Below are positions 1-7,306 of a DNA stretch of 31,138 nucleotides, one piece after another. Position 1 is the stretch's first letter; each line of letters begins with the position of its first letter. The position numbers were made by a program, and so were the translations under genes. The notes below the pieces were generated by a model. The model worked only from the letters and a program-made list of their open reading frames with translations. It ran no database searches and had not been told where the DNA came from. Source of the DNA: an uncultured Porphyromonadaceae bacterium (GTDB lineage Bacteria > Bacteroidota > Bacteroidia > Bacteroidales > Muribaculaceae); the NCBI GenBank assembly GCA_900548705.1, contig URLF01000025.1:1-31138 (forward strand), given 5' to 3'.

Positions 1-1
1 C

Positions 2-955
2 CCGGCGATAGACGAGGCTGTCGGAGAAACCGACGCAGCCAAACTCCGCGAAGACCTTGAGCTTATCGAGGGGGTATATCCGGAGTTTGACGTCGATGCC
101 TATCTGCGCGGCGAAGTCGCGCCCGTGTTCTTCGGGTCAGCGCTCAACACTTTCGGCGTCAAGGAGTTGCTCGACTGCTTTGTGAAGATTGCTCCCGCTC
201 CCCGTCCCACCCAGGCCGAGGAACGAGTCATCGAGCCGCAGGAGGAGACATTCTCAGGCTTTGTGTTCAAGATTCATGCCAATATGGATCCCAACCACCG
301 TTCCTGTATCGCGTTTGTTAAGGTATGCTCCGGCAAATTCGAGCGCAACGCCAATTACAAGCATGTCCGTTCGGGCAAGATGATGCGTTTTGCCGCTCCG
401 ACCGCCTTCATGGCCCAGAAAAAGAGTGTGGTTGACGAGGCTTATCCGGGCGACATCGTGGGTATTCCCGACACAGGCAACTTCAAGATCGGCGACACCC
501 TGACCTCGGGGGAAAATCTTCATTTCAAGGGGCTTCCGAGCTTCTCGCCAGAGATGTTCAAGTATATCGAGAACACCGACCCGATGAAGTCGAAGCAGCT
601 TGAGAAGGGTATCCAGCAGCTGATGGATGAAGGTGTGGCCCAGTTGTTTGTCAACCAGTTCAACGGCCGCAAGATTATCGGCACAGTAGGTCAGCTCCAG
701 TTCGAGGTGATACAGTATCGCCTGCTCCATGAGTATGGGGCCCAGTGTCGATGGGAACCTATCAGCCTTTACAAGGCTTGCTGGGTGGAGAGCGACGACA
801 AGGCTGCGCTGGATGCCTTCAAGAAACGCAAACATCAGTTCATGGCACTCGACCGTGAAGGACGCGATGTGTTCCTTGCCGACTCCAATTACGTCCTCCA
901 GATGGCCCAGGCTGATTTTCCCGCCATACGTTTCCATTTCTCCTCGGAATTCTGA
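2..955 (+). CDS. prfC: Peptide chain release factor 3 (RF3), 5'-truncated by the window edge
   Basis: GTPase that recycles release factors RF1 and RF2 from the ribosome after peptide release. Only the C-terminal 317 residues are present; the reading frame is open from base 2, and the N-terminal G domain lies outside the window. The visible part has the end of the G-domain region (PVFFGSALNTFGV), the domain II segment (FSGFVFKIHANMDPNHR) and the C-terminal RF3 domain (GTVGQLQFEVIQYRL). These segments separate RF3 from EF-G and LepA. It ends in FSSEF followed by TGA. The next gene has its own promoter, so prfC is probably the end of its transcript. The full family length is about 525 residues. 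Identification is firm. Confidence 0.95.
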   Translation, partial: PAIDEAVGETDAAKLREDLELIEGVYPEFDVDAYLRGEVAPVFFGSALNTFGVKELLDCFVKIAPAPRPTQAEERVIEPQEETFSGFVFKIHANMDPNHRSCIAFVKVCSGKFERNANYKHVRSGKMMRFAAPTAFMAQKKSVVDEAYPGDIVGIPDTGNFKIGDTLTSGENLHFKGLPSFSPEMFKYIENTDPMKSKQLEKGIQQLMDEGVAQLFVNQFNGRKIIGTVGQLQFEVIQYRLLHEYGAQCRWEPISLYKACWVESDDKAALDAFKKRKHQFMALDREGRDVFLADSNYVLQMAQADFPAIRFHFSSEF

Positions 956-1046
956 GCGGCCTGAATGCTGTAGGATGCTGTGAATGCTTGTGCGCGACTT
1001 TCCTGAGTCTTTTCAAAATCTTTTTGGTAAAAAGGGTTCCGAAAAA

Positions 1047-1078
1047 TTTGGGGACGCGTGGAGATTTGATTAAATTTG
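1047..1078 (+). promoter_or_regulatory. Bacteroidota-type promoter for thrC
   Basis: TTTG at 1047-1050, then exactly 20 bases, then TAAATTTG at 1071-1078. This matches the phylum's -33/-7 pattern and lies 34 bases before the thrC start. Confidence 0.75.
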
Positions 1079-1112
1079 TGGCAGAGAAGAAAATTTTCAA
1101 GGCAAACTGGAT

Positions 1113-2411
1113 ATGTTGTTTCACAGCACCAACGGCAAGACCAGGGGAGTGACATTCCCGACAGCCATAGTCAACGGACTGGCTGAAGACGGCGGTCTGT
1201 TCATGCCGGCAGGTATGCCGCCGTTGCCGTCTGCTTTTTTCCGGAATATTCCTGAGATGTCGCTCCAGGAGATAGGCTATGTGGTATGCAACACCCTTCT
1301 TGGCGATTTGCTCTCATCTGGGGAGATAAAATCGATTGTCGATGACTCGCTCGATTTTCCAGTGCCCCTGAGGGAGATGAGGTCTTCCAAGGGGATTTAT
1401 GTGCTGGAATTGTTTCATGGTCCTACATTGTCGTTCAAAGATGCCGGAGCGAGATTCATGTCGCGGTTGTTGCCCGCGCTGTTTCCCGATGTCCATGGCC
1501 GCACGGTATTGCTTGCCACTTCAGGCGACAGCGGAGGAGCGCTGGCCGACAGTTTCAAGGACTCTCCGGACACGAGAGTGATAGTGCTGTTTCCGCGCGG
1601 CGAGCTTTCCCGACAGCAGATCGCGATGTTCTGTAATCGCCCGAATGTCACGGCTGTTGAGGTCGGCGGAACGTTTGACGACTGTCAGGCTCTTGTGAAG
1701 CAGGCTTTGCTCGACAAGGAACTGAATACCGCGCAACCTCTGACTTCCGGCAATTCCATAAACCTTGCCCGTCAATTCCCCTCGATTATATATTATTTCC
1801 ACGCTTACGCCCGCGCCAAGGAGATAGCTCCCGATTCGGGGAAGGTGGTCATGAGCGTCCCATGCGGGAACCTCGGTAATCTTGCCGCGGCCCTGATGGC
1901 GAAAAAGATGGGATTGCCGGTGGATAGGTTCATCGGAGCCAACAATGCCAACGACACATTTGTTGAATATTTGCAGACTGGAGGTCTGCGGCCGCGCAGG
2001 GCGTTGATGACCCTCGCGAGGGCTATGGATGTCGGCAATCCGTCGAATCTGGCCCGTATAATCGACCTGTATGGTGGCGACCTTGACAGTCTGCGTCGGG
2101 ATGTGGTGGGAGTCGCTTTCACTGACCGCGACATAATACAGACGATGAGGGAGGTCTACCAGTCCGAGGGATATGTATTCGGGCCGCAGACGGCCACTGC
2201 CTACCGCGCATTGCAGGGCAATCTCACATCAGACGAGGTGGGTGTTGCCATGGCGACGGGTCATCCGGCCAAGTTCCCCCAGGCGGTGATGGAGGCCATC
2301 GGCCATACCTCCACTCCTCCTCCCCAGCTTGACGGGCTTAATCTGTTGAGTCCGCCGGCTGTGAAGATTCCGCCGACGAAAAGCGCGCTTGCGCGTGTAA
2401 TCCTCAGATAA
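1113..2411 (+). CDS. thrC: Threonine synthase
   Basis: PLP-dependent lyase that converts O-phospho-homoserine to threonine and phosphate, the last step of threonine synthesis, in the cytoplasm. The 432-residue product is the usual length. The N terminus (FHSTNGKTRGVTFPTAI) is typical. The PLP lysine is K109 in GPTLSFKDAGARF. LATSGDSGGALADSF and the phosphate-binding SVPCGNLGNLAAAL segment follow. The ATG fits the promoter 34 bases upstream. No homoserine kinase or aspartokinase gene is adjacent in the window, so the classical thr operon is not seen here. The next gene starts 42 bases downstream and could be co-transcribed. Confidence 0.96.
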   Translation: MLFHSTNGKTRGVTFPTAIVNGLAEDGGLFMPAGMPPLPSAFFRNIPEMSLQEIGYVVCNTLLGDLLSSGEIKSIVDDSLDFPVPLREMRSSKGIYVLELFHGPTLSFKDAGARFMSRLLPALFPDVHGRTVLLATSGDSGGALADSFKDSPDTRVIVLFPRGELSRQQIAMFCNRPNVTAVEVGGTFDDCQALVKQALLDKELNTAQPLTSGNSINLARQFPSIIYYFHAYARAKEIAPDSGKVVMSVPCGNLGNLAAALMAKKMGLPVDRFIGANNANDTFVEYLQTGGLRPRRALMTLARAMDVGNPSNLARIIDLYGGDLDSLRRDVVGVAFTDRDIIQTMREVYQSEGYVFGPQTATAYRALQGNLTSDEVGVAMATGHPAKFPQAVMEAIGHTSTPPPQLDGLNLLSPPAVKIPPTKSALARVILR

Positions 2412-2453
2412 TCTCTATTCAATACAGATAACAACCATAAACTTAACAACGAC

Positions 2454-2807
2454 ATGGCAAACAAGAGAGACCTCAAGAAAGAAATCAAATATGTATGCGG
2501 CGACCTGGCCGCGGAATGCCTCCTGGCAAAGAACTACGTAAAGGGTGTGGACGCCAAGGCGATGAAGGAAATCATCACCAAAATCGCCGACCTGCAGATT
2601 TCCGCCCTCAACAATGTCACATTCGTCTTCGACAAGCTTCCCAAGGATTTCGAGTCGGGAGCCGCTTACCGCAAGGCGCGTGCCGAATACTTCAAGAAGG
2701 CATTCTCCTCTCTGAGAGAGAAGTTCTATGACAAGGTGAACGCCTTGGTCAAGGAGATGAATGCCGCTTTGCCTCAGGAGGTCAAGGATAACAACAAGAA
2801 GGCTTGA
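2454..2807 (+). CDS. Small lysine-rich protein of unknown function
   Basis: I do not recognise this 117-residue protein. It is soluble-looking, with no signal peptide or membrane segment. It is rich in Lys, Ala and charged residues and is predicted by eye to be largely helical (N-terminal KRDLKKEIKYVCGDLAAEC, central KAMKEIITKIADLQISALNNV, C-terminal SLREKFYDKVNALVKEMNAAL). The lysine-rich tail NNKKA could contact nucleic acid or ribosomes, but that is only a guess. It begins 42 bases after thrC and is followed by a strong hairpin, so it probably ends the thrC transcript. Codon use resembles the neighbours and supports a real gene. Confidence 0.8.
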   Translation: MANKRDLKKEIKYVCGDLAAECLLAKNYVKGVDAKAMKEIITKIADLQISALNNVTFVFDKLPKDFESGAAYRKARAEYFKKAFSSLREKFYDKVNALVKEMNAALPQEVKDNNKKA

Positions 2808-2827
2808 CCTGGCTGACTGCTGACTCG

Positions 2828-2869
2828 GCGTGTCGGGATGGCCTGTCTTACAGGATGGCCCCGACACGC
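2828..2869 (+). terminator. Terminator-like hairpin after the thrC transcript
   Basis: A ten-base stem GCGTGTCGGG at 2828-2837 pairs with CCCGACACGC at 2860-2869. An inner CCTGT/ACAGG stem extends it. There is no immediate T-run, so it could instead be an mRNA-stabilising hairpin. Confidence 0.6.
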
Positions 2870-2919
2870 TGCTGTCATCTGTAATGTCTGTATTTTTCTA
2901 ACAGAGCTATCACGAGATT

Positions 2920-3462
2920 ATGAATTTAGCCGCGAGGATATTGAAATGGGCCGGATGGAAAGTGGAGGTCACTGTCCCTGATTTCCCGAAGGCCATCATA
3001 TGTGTAGCCCCCCACACCTCAAACTGGGATTTCATAATCGGCGAGCTGGCAATCAGGTCGGTTGGCCGCAAGGCGGGTTTCATGATGAAATCTTCCTGGT
3101 TCTTTTTCCCTCTGGGTTACCTATTCAAGGCTATCGGAGGTATTCCGGTGGTGAGGCAGAACAAGAAACAGTCTCTGGTGGAGGCTATGGTGGCACGGTT
3201 CAGGGAAGAGAATCGCCTGGTTGTGGCAATTACTCCCGAAGGAACGCGCAAGCCTACCTCCTCATGGCATACCGGATTCTTGCGCATCGCAGGCGAGGCG
3301 GATATCCCGGTCTGTCTTGCGGTCATTGATTTCAGGATGAAGAAGGCGATGATTAACGATGTGTTCGAGCCGTCGGGAAATCTTGACGCCGATATGAGGG
3401 CGATAAAAAAGTATTACCGGCCATTCACCGGACGTCACCCGGAAAATTTCATTTCGGAATGA
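2920..3462 (+). CDS. PlsC-family 1-acyl-glycerol-phosphate acyltransferase-like protein
   Basis: Membrane-associated acyltransferase of the LPLAT/PlsC family, which transfers fatty acyl groups to lysophosphatidate-type acceptors. The 180-residue protein has the catalytic HX4D box as H32-TSNW-D37 and the acceptor-phosphate motif PEGTR with E107, T109 and R110. The stretch around residues 60-75 (FFFPLGYLFKAIGGIPV) is hydrophobic and probably membrane-interfacial. It is shorter than classical PlsC (about 240) and lacks an N-terminal transmembrane anchor. It resembles the compact acyltransferases common in Bacteroidota, so the acceptor is uncertain. Its stop overlaps the start of the next gene by four bases (ATGA), which indicates translational coupling. 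Confidence 0.85.
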   Translation: MNLAARILKWAGWKVEVTVPDFPKAIICVAPHTSNWDFIIGELAIRSVGRKAGFMMKSSWFFFPLGYLFKAIGGIPVVRQNKKQSLVEAMVARFREENRLVVAITPEGTRKPTSSWHTGFLRIAGEADIPVCLAVIDFRMKKAMINDVFEPSGNLDADMRAIKKYYRPFTGRHPENFISE

Positions 3463-4364
3463 GTAAGAAAGAATGTATTGGAGATATTAACGGGGATGTC
3501 GACACACTGCTCACCGTGGCAGTGATGGCTCTCGACATCGTTTCCGGTGATGTCGATGAGAACCTGCGTCGCATGGAGGTGATGGCTGATATGCTTCCTC
3601 AGGGGGTGGATGTGGCTGTGTTGCCGGAATTGTTCACCACCTCTTTTATGAAGGATACCGACCGGATGATGCTTGCCGCCGATGAGAATGACGGGATAGT
3701 GATGAGGAGGGTATCCCGGTTGGCGGCCCGCAAGAGCATGATGGTTGCGGGAAGTTTTCTCGCCCGGGAGACGGTATCTGTTGGAAATCCACGGTTCTTC
3801 AACCGTGGATTCATGGCTCTACCTGACGGAGAGAATCTCTTTTACGATAAGCACCATCTTTTTTGTCTGTCGCAGGAAGCGAAGCTGTTGGTTCACGGTC
3901 AGAAACGGCCCCCTTTGGTGAAATTCCGGGGATGGAATATATCGATGTTGATTTGCTATGAGCTCCGGTTTCCGGTCTGGGGACGGAATGTCGATATGCA
4001 GGCCGACATCGTTTTGGTGCCAGCAAACTGGCCTTGCAACCGGGGATACGCGTGGCGTCATCTGGTCATCGCGAGGGCCATCGAGAACCAGGTGGTGGTG
4101 GCTGGAGCTGACCGGTCAGGACGCGATGATTACGGTGAGTATGACGGTCTGGCTTTGATTGTGGATGAACTGGGACGGCAGATTGTACCTCAGCCTGAGA
4201 CGGCACCCTCAGGATGCCCGACACCCGACAATTACGGGGAGGTCATCTCCACTCCCTATGGCCCGTTGCTTGTCGCCACCTTTTCCCTTGAGAAAGTGAA
4301 GAAATTGCGCAGTTGGTTGCCGACCCACCGCGACGCTGATTCTTTCAGCTTTTCAAAAAAATAA
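3459..4364 (+). CDS. Nitrilase-superfamily omega-amidase (YafV/Nit2-like)
   Basis: Carbon-nitrogen hydrolase, probably a 2-oxoglutaramate or 2-oxosuccinamate amidase that repairs or salvages transaminated glutamine and asparagine. The Glu-Lys-Cys triad is visible as E57 (VLPELFTTSF), K131 (FYDKHHLF) and C166 (LICYELRFPVWGRN). The CYELRFPVW context is typical of YafV-type omega-amidases. At 301 residues it is slightly longer than the family's roughly 260, with an extra 15-20 N-terminal residues and a Ser/Lys-rich tail. The ATG overlaps the preceding gene's stop. An alternative start is M23 at 3525 (MALDIVSGDV), which would give a more standard N terminus; the overlap favours the longer form only weakly. 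Confidence 0.88.
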   Translation: MSKKECIGDINGDVDTLLTVAVMALDIVSGDVDENLRRMEVMADMLPQGVDVAVLPELFTTSFMKDTDRMMLAADENDGIVMRRVSRLAARKSMMVAGSFLARETVSVGNPRFFNRGFMALPDGENLFYDKHHLFCLSQEAKLLVHGQKRPPLVKFRGWNISMLICYELRFPVWGRNVDMQADIVLVPANWPCNRGYAWRHLVIARAIENQVVVAGADRSGRDDYGEYDGLALIVDELGRQIVPQPETAPSGCPTPDNYGEVISTPYGPLLVATFSLEKVKKLRSWLPTHRDADSFSFSKK

Positions 4365-4397
4365 GATTAAGAAATCCGATCCAATCACTTATCACAA

Positions 4398-4922
4398 ATG
4401 CATTTCAAATATTGTCCTGACTGCGGGAGGCTGTTGTCAAGCCGTGTCCTTGGCGATGAAGGTGCAGTCCCATGGTGTGACGGCTGCGACAAACCTTGGT
4501 TTGACGTTTTTCCGGTGGCGATTATATCACTGGTTCACAATGAGAGGGGAGAGGTGCTGTTATTACGGCAAAATTATATCTCCACGGAGTTTCGCAATCT
4601 TGTGTCGGGCTATATTACTCCGGGAGAGAACGCCGAGACCTGCGCCATCCGCGAGATATTTGAGGAGACGGGCCAGAAAGTGGAGCAACTTGAGCTGGTG
4701 TTGACAAGTTGGTTTGAGAGTAAGGAGATGATGATGATTGGCTTTTTTGCCAAGGTCAATTCCCGCGACCTGATTTTGTCATCCGAAGTGGATGGAGCAG
4801 CCTGGTATCATCCCGAAGAGATTCTTTCTTTGGTCTCCACCCGTCCCGGCTCGGCCTCCCGTCTCCTCTGCGAGAAATATCTCTCCCGTCTCCAAAAAGG
4901 TTCGCGCGAATATCAGGAATGA
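4398..4922 (+). CDS. Nudix hydrolase with N-terminal zinc ribbon
   Basis: Hydrolyses a nucleoside diphosphate linked to another group; the exact substrate is unknown. The 174-residue protein starts with a zinc ribbon (C6, C9, C27, C30) and then has a complete Nudix box: G71, E77, R85, E86, E89, E90 and G92 in GYITPGENAE and TCAIREIFEETGQ. A zinc ribbon before a Nudix domain recalls NudC-type NADH and NAD-RNA pyrophosphatases, but the NudC signature SQPWPFPxS is not seen. I would call it only NudC-like. It lies 33 bases after the omega-amidase and probably shares its transcript. Confidence 0.87.
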   Translation: MHFKYCPDCGRLLSSRVLGDEGAVPWCDGCDKPWFDVFPVAIISLVHNERGEVLLLRQNYISTEFRNLVSGYITPGENAETCAIREIFEETGQKVEQLELVLTSWFESKEMMMIGFFAKVNSRDLILSSEVDGAAWYHPEEILSLVSTRPGSASRLLCEKYLSRLQKGSREYQE

Positions 4923-4956
4923 TATCCGCGCGGTGAATGAGTGGACTAAGAGGATT

Positions 4957-5922
4957 TTATAGGTGGACGGTCAGGATTTGGCCGGTTCCTTTAAGGTGGA
5001 TTACGGGCTGGCAAGCGGGGACAAGGAGGGTGTGGCCTTGGGGGAGGGGATAGGTAGAGCCGTCAGCTGTGGTGACGGTCAGATTGCCACCGATATTTAT
5101 TAGGACTGTGAATGAGTCGATGGCGGAAAGGTCGATGTTTACCGCTTCGGCGATGTCGCGCACATCGGCTGTGAAATATTCGCAATCGACAAGCAACGCG
5201 GTCTCACCTTTGGCGGGGATTACGTTGGTCTTCTCTGTGACCACATCGTCGTAACGTACTGCCTCGACAGACTGGTCTACATGCAGTTCGCGCGGATTGC
5301 CTTGGGCATCGCGGCGGTCGTAGTCATATATCCGGTAGGTGATGTCGCTTGCCTCTTGGATTTCAACGATGAGGTTTCCGCGTCCGATGGCATGGACTCG
5401 GCCGGCCGGAAGGTAGAACAGGTCTCCTTTACGGACATCGGCTTTGGCAAGCGCGTCGACGATTGTATTGTCGGCTATCATCTCACGGAAGATTGTCTCA
5501 TCCATTTTACGGTTGAAACCGGCGTAGAGGTAAGCTCCGGGCTGCGGAGCCACGGAATACCACATCTCGGTCTTCCCAAGTCCCTGATGTCGTTTTGCCG
5601 CAAGCCGGTCGTTGGGATGCACCTGGATTGACAGGTCGTCGTTTGAGTCTATGAATTTGATGAGAAGGGGGAATTTCCCCTGCCAGCGGGCATTCACCTT
5701 CTTTCCAAGAATTTCGTTGGGATAACGGGCGACAATAGAGTTGAGGGTCTCTCCTTTGAATGGACCGTCAAGTATGACGGACTTATGTCCCGGCATCGGG
5801 GACAGCTCCCATGACTCTCCGATATTGTCGCCTTGGGAGGGTATGCCTTTGAATTCGGCGATTCGTTCGCCGCCCCAGATCACCGGCTTGAAATAGGTCG
5901 TGAATTGTAAGACAGGAATCAT
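4957..5922 (-). CDS. manA: Mannose-6-phosphate isomerase, class I
   Basis: Zinc enzyme that interconverts fructose-6-phosphate and mannose-6-phosphate, feeding GDP-mannose, GDP-fucose and glycan synthesis. The 321-residue product is the short bacterial form. Metal-site residues are Q100 and H102 in SIQVHPND, E119 in KTEMWY, and H177 in PAGRVHAIG. The N terminus (FTTYFKPVIWGGERI) is typical. It is transcribed alone, with a TAACTTTG element upstream and a convergent Nudix gene at its 3' end. Identification is firm; fructose or other sugar isomerase activity cannot be ruled out. Confidence 0.94.
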   Translation of the reverse strand: MIPVLQFTTYFKPVIWGGERIAEFKGIPSQGDNIGESWELSPMPGHKSVILDGPFKGETLNSIVARYPNEILGKKVNARWQGKFPLLIKFIDSNDDLSIQVHPNDRLAAKRHQGLGKTEMWYSVAPQPGAYLYAGFNRKMDETIFREMIADNTIVDALAKADVRKGDLFYLPAGRVHAIGRGNLIVEIQEASDITYRIYDYDRRDAQGNPRELHVDQSVEAVRYDDVVTEKTNVIPAKGETALLVDCEYFTADVRDIAEAVNIDLSAIDSFTVLINIGGNLTVTTADGSTYPLPQGHTLLVPACQPVIHLKGTGQILTVHL

Positions 5923-5954
5923 ATTCTGATGAAATCAGGATTAAGGTTCGGGAG

Positions 5955-5962
5955 CAAAGTTA
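5955..5962 (-). promoter_or_regulatory. -7 promoter element for manA
   Basis: On the minus strand the sequence reads TAACTTTG, 33 bases upstream of the manA ATG. The -33 region is poor (CTG rather than TTTG), so only the -7 box is supported. Confidence 0.55.
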
Positions 5963-6046
5963 GCAATTATGTGTGAGTGTAACAGATACTATTTTGGCTT
6001 TTTTGTGTATGTTTACGTCAAAATAGGTCTCTAAGGATGGAAATTC

Positions 6047-6086
6047 AAACCGCAAGCATAGGGTTTGATACCTGTGCCTGCGGTTT
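6047..6086 (-). terminator. Terminator hairpin after the bamA/ompH operon
   Basis: On the minus strand AAACCGCAGGCA pairs with TGCTTGCGGTTT (12-base arms, one mismatch). It lies between the last ompH stop and the manA promoter. Only a weak T-stretch follows, so it is a likely rather than certain terminator. Confidence 0.6.
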
Positions 6087-6108
6087 TATGTGTCGGAATG
6101 GATTCTGT

Positions 6109-6633
6109 TTATTTTGCGGCGGGAGTGTCTTTCACACCGAGCTTTGTCTTGACCAGGGGGGTGACGTCCACCACGTCGGAAGCGGTGTAGGCTGCTGTCC
6201 CGACGGGGAAAATCATGGTGTATCCCCCTTCAGCTCCTACAGCCTTGATGGCGTTGATGAGTTTTTCCTGAACGGGAGCCATGAGCTGCTGCTGCTTGCG
6301 GGCAAGCTCCTGCTGGGCGGTCTGGGCAAACTGCTCGGCCTTCTGGTTTAGCTCCTGGATTTCCTGGGCGCGACGGTCCTTGATAGTCTGGGGAGTGGTG
6401 GTGTCTGACATCACTTTCTGGAACTCCTCGTATTTGGCTTTGAACTCATCCTGGATTTTGGCGTATTCGCTCTCAAAAGTCTTGGATGCTTCGGTCATCT
6501 GGTTCTGGGCATCGACATATTCAGCCATGCCGGGGATGATTGACTCGGGGTCTACTACGCCGAACTTGGGAGACTGGGCCCATGCGCACATGGGGAGGGC
6601 CACTGCAAGGGCCAGAAGAATTTTCTTAATCAT
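6109..6633 (-). CDS. OmpH/Skp-family periplasmic chaperone (second copy)
   Basis: Periplasmic holdase that keeps unfolded outer-membrane proteins soluble on the way to the Bam complex. The 174-residue protein has a signal peptide (basic IKK, hydrophobic ILLALAVALPM, cleavage near CAWA-QS). A short beta core (FGVVDPESII) follows, then a long Gln/Glu/Lys-rich helical segment at about residues 40-115, the Skp tentacle coiled coil. It ends with KLGVKD and a TPAAK tail. It is the distal gene of the operon, 41 bases after a paralogue. The two copies differ widely, so they are old duplicates that could serve different clients. Confidence 0.9.
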   Translation of the reverse strand: MIKKILLALAVALPMCAWAQSPKFGVVDPESIIPGMAEYVDAQNQMTEASKTFESEYAKIQDEFKAKYEEFQKVMSDTTTPQTIKDRRAQEIQELNQKAEQFAQTAQQELARKQQQLMAPVQEKLINAIKAVGAEGGYTMIFPVGTAAYTASDVVDVTPLVKTKLGVKDTPAAK

Positions 6634-6674
6634 TTTTTAAGATGGTCTATTATCTGTTATTTGTTTGTTGTTTC

Positions 6675-7190
6675 TCAGTTGGAATAGCCGAGCTTGGCCA
6701 ATACCTCGTTGCTGACATCGATGCGGGGGGAGGCATAGACTATGTTGGCCGATGAGGCGCGGTCGAAGATACACTGGTAACCTCGCTCTTCGGATAGCTT
6801 CTTGACGGCGTTGTATACATCGTCCTGAATCGGCTTCATCAGGGTCTGACGCTTCTTGTAAAGCTCACCCTCGGGGCCGAAATATTTGTAACGGAGATCT
6901 GAGGCCTCTTTCTCCTTGGCCACGATTTCCTCCTCGCGTTTCTTGGTCTGGTCCTCGGTGAGGAAGACTTTGTCAGAGAGGTATTTCTTGTAGAGGGCAT
7001 CAGCGTCGCGGCTGACAGCCTCGACCTCTTTCTGCCATCTCAAGGAGAGCTGGCGCAACTGCTCGTTGGCCATCTCGTATGAGGGCACCTGCTTGAGGAT
7101 ATACTCCATATCGACGAGTGCGAACTTCTGGGCGGAAGCTCCGAAGCATACGGCCACGACAACGGCGAGGGTCAGCAATATCTTTTTCAT
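6675..7190 (-). CDS. OmpH/Skp-family periplasmic chaperone (first copy)
   Basis: Periplasmic chaperone of the Skp/OmpH family, 171 residues from the chosen ATG. The frame is open a further 22 codons upstream, but the signal peptide (MKKILLTLAVVVAVCFGASA-Q) begins here, so this is the start used. The beta core KFALVDMEYILKQVP is typical of OmpH. A charged coiled-coil region (KKREEEIVAKEKEASDLRY) and a C-terminal KLSEERGYQCIFDRAS segment follow. It starts 116 bases downstream of bamA, whose outer-membrane clients it presumably escorts. Confidence 0.92.
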   Translation of the reverse strand: MKKILLTLAVVVAVCFGASAQKFALVDMEYILKQVPSYEMANEQLRQLSLRWQKEVEAVSRDADALYKKYLSDKVFLTEDQTKKREEEIVAKEKEASDLRYKYFGPEGELYKKRQTLMKPIQDDVYNAVKKLSEERGYQCIFDRASSANIVYASPRIDVSNEVLAKLGYSN

Positions 7191-7306
7191 AAGGTAAATC
7201 GTTTTTAATTTGTCATTTACTATTAAGACAATCCGGCGGGGAAAAGGTTTAAGCATCCGTGGATGAGGGGTGTCAGGCGTGACACCCTTGTGTCATGCGG
7301 ATGGCT

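Noticed and set aside
254..937. 227-codon open frame opposite prfC
   Set aside because: It is antisense to a clear RF3 reading frame and has no recognisable domain or promoter. High GC at third positions explains the open frame.
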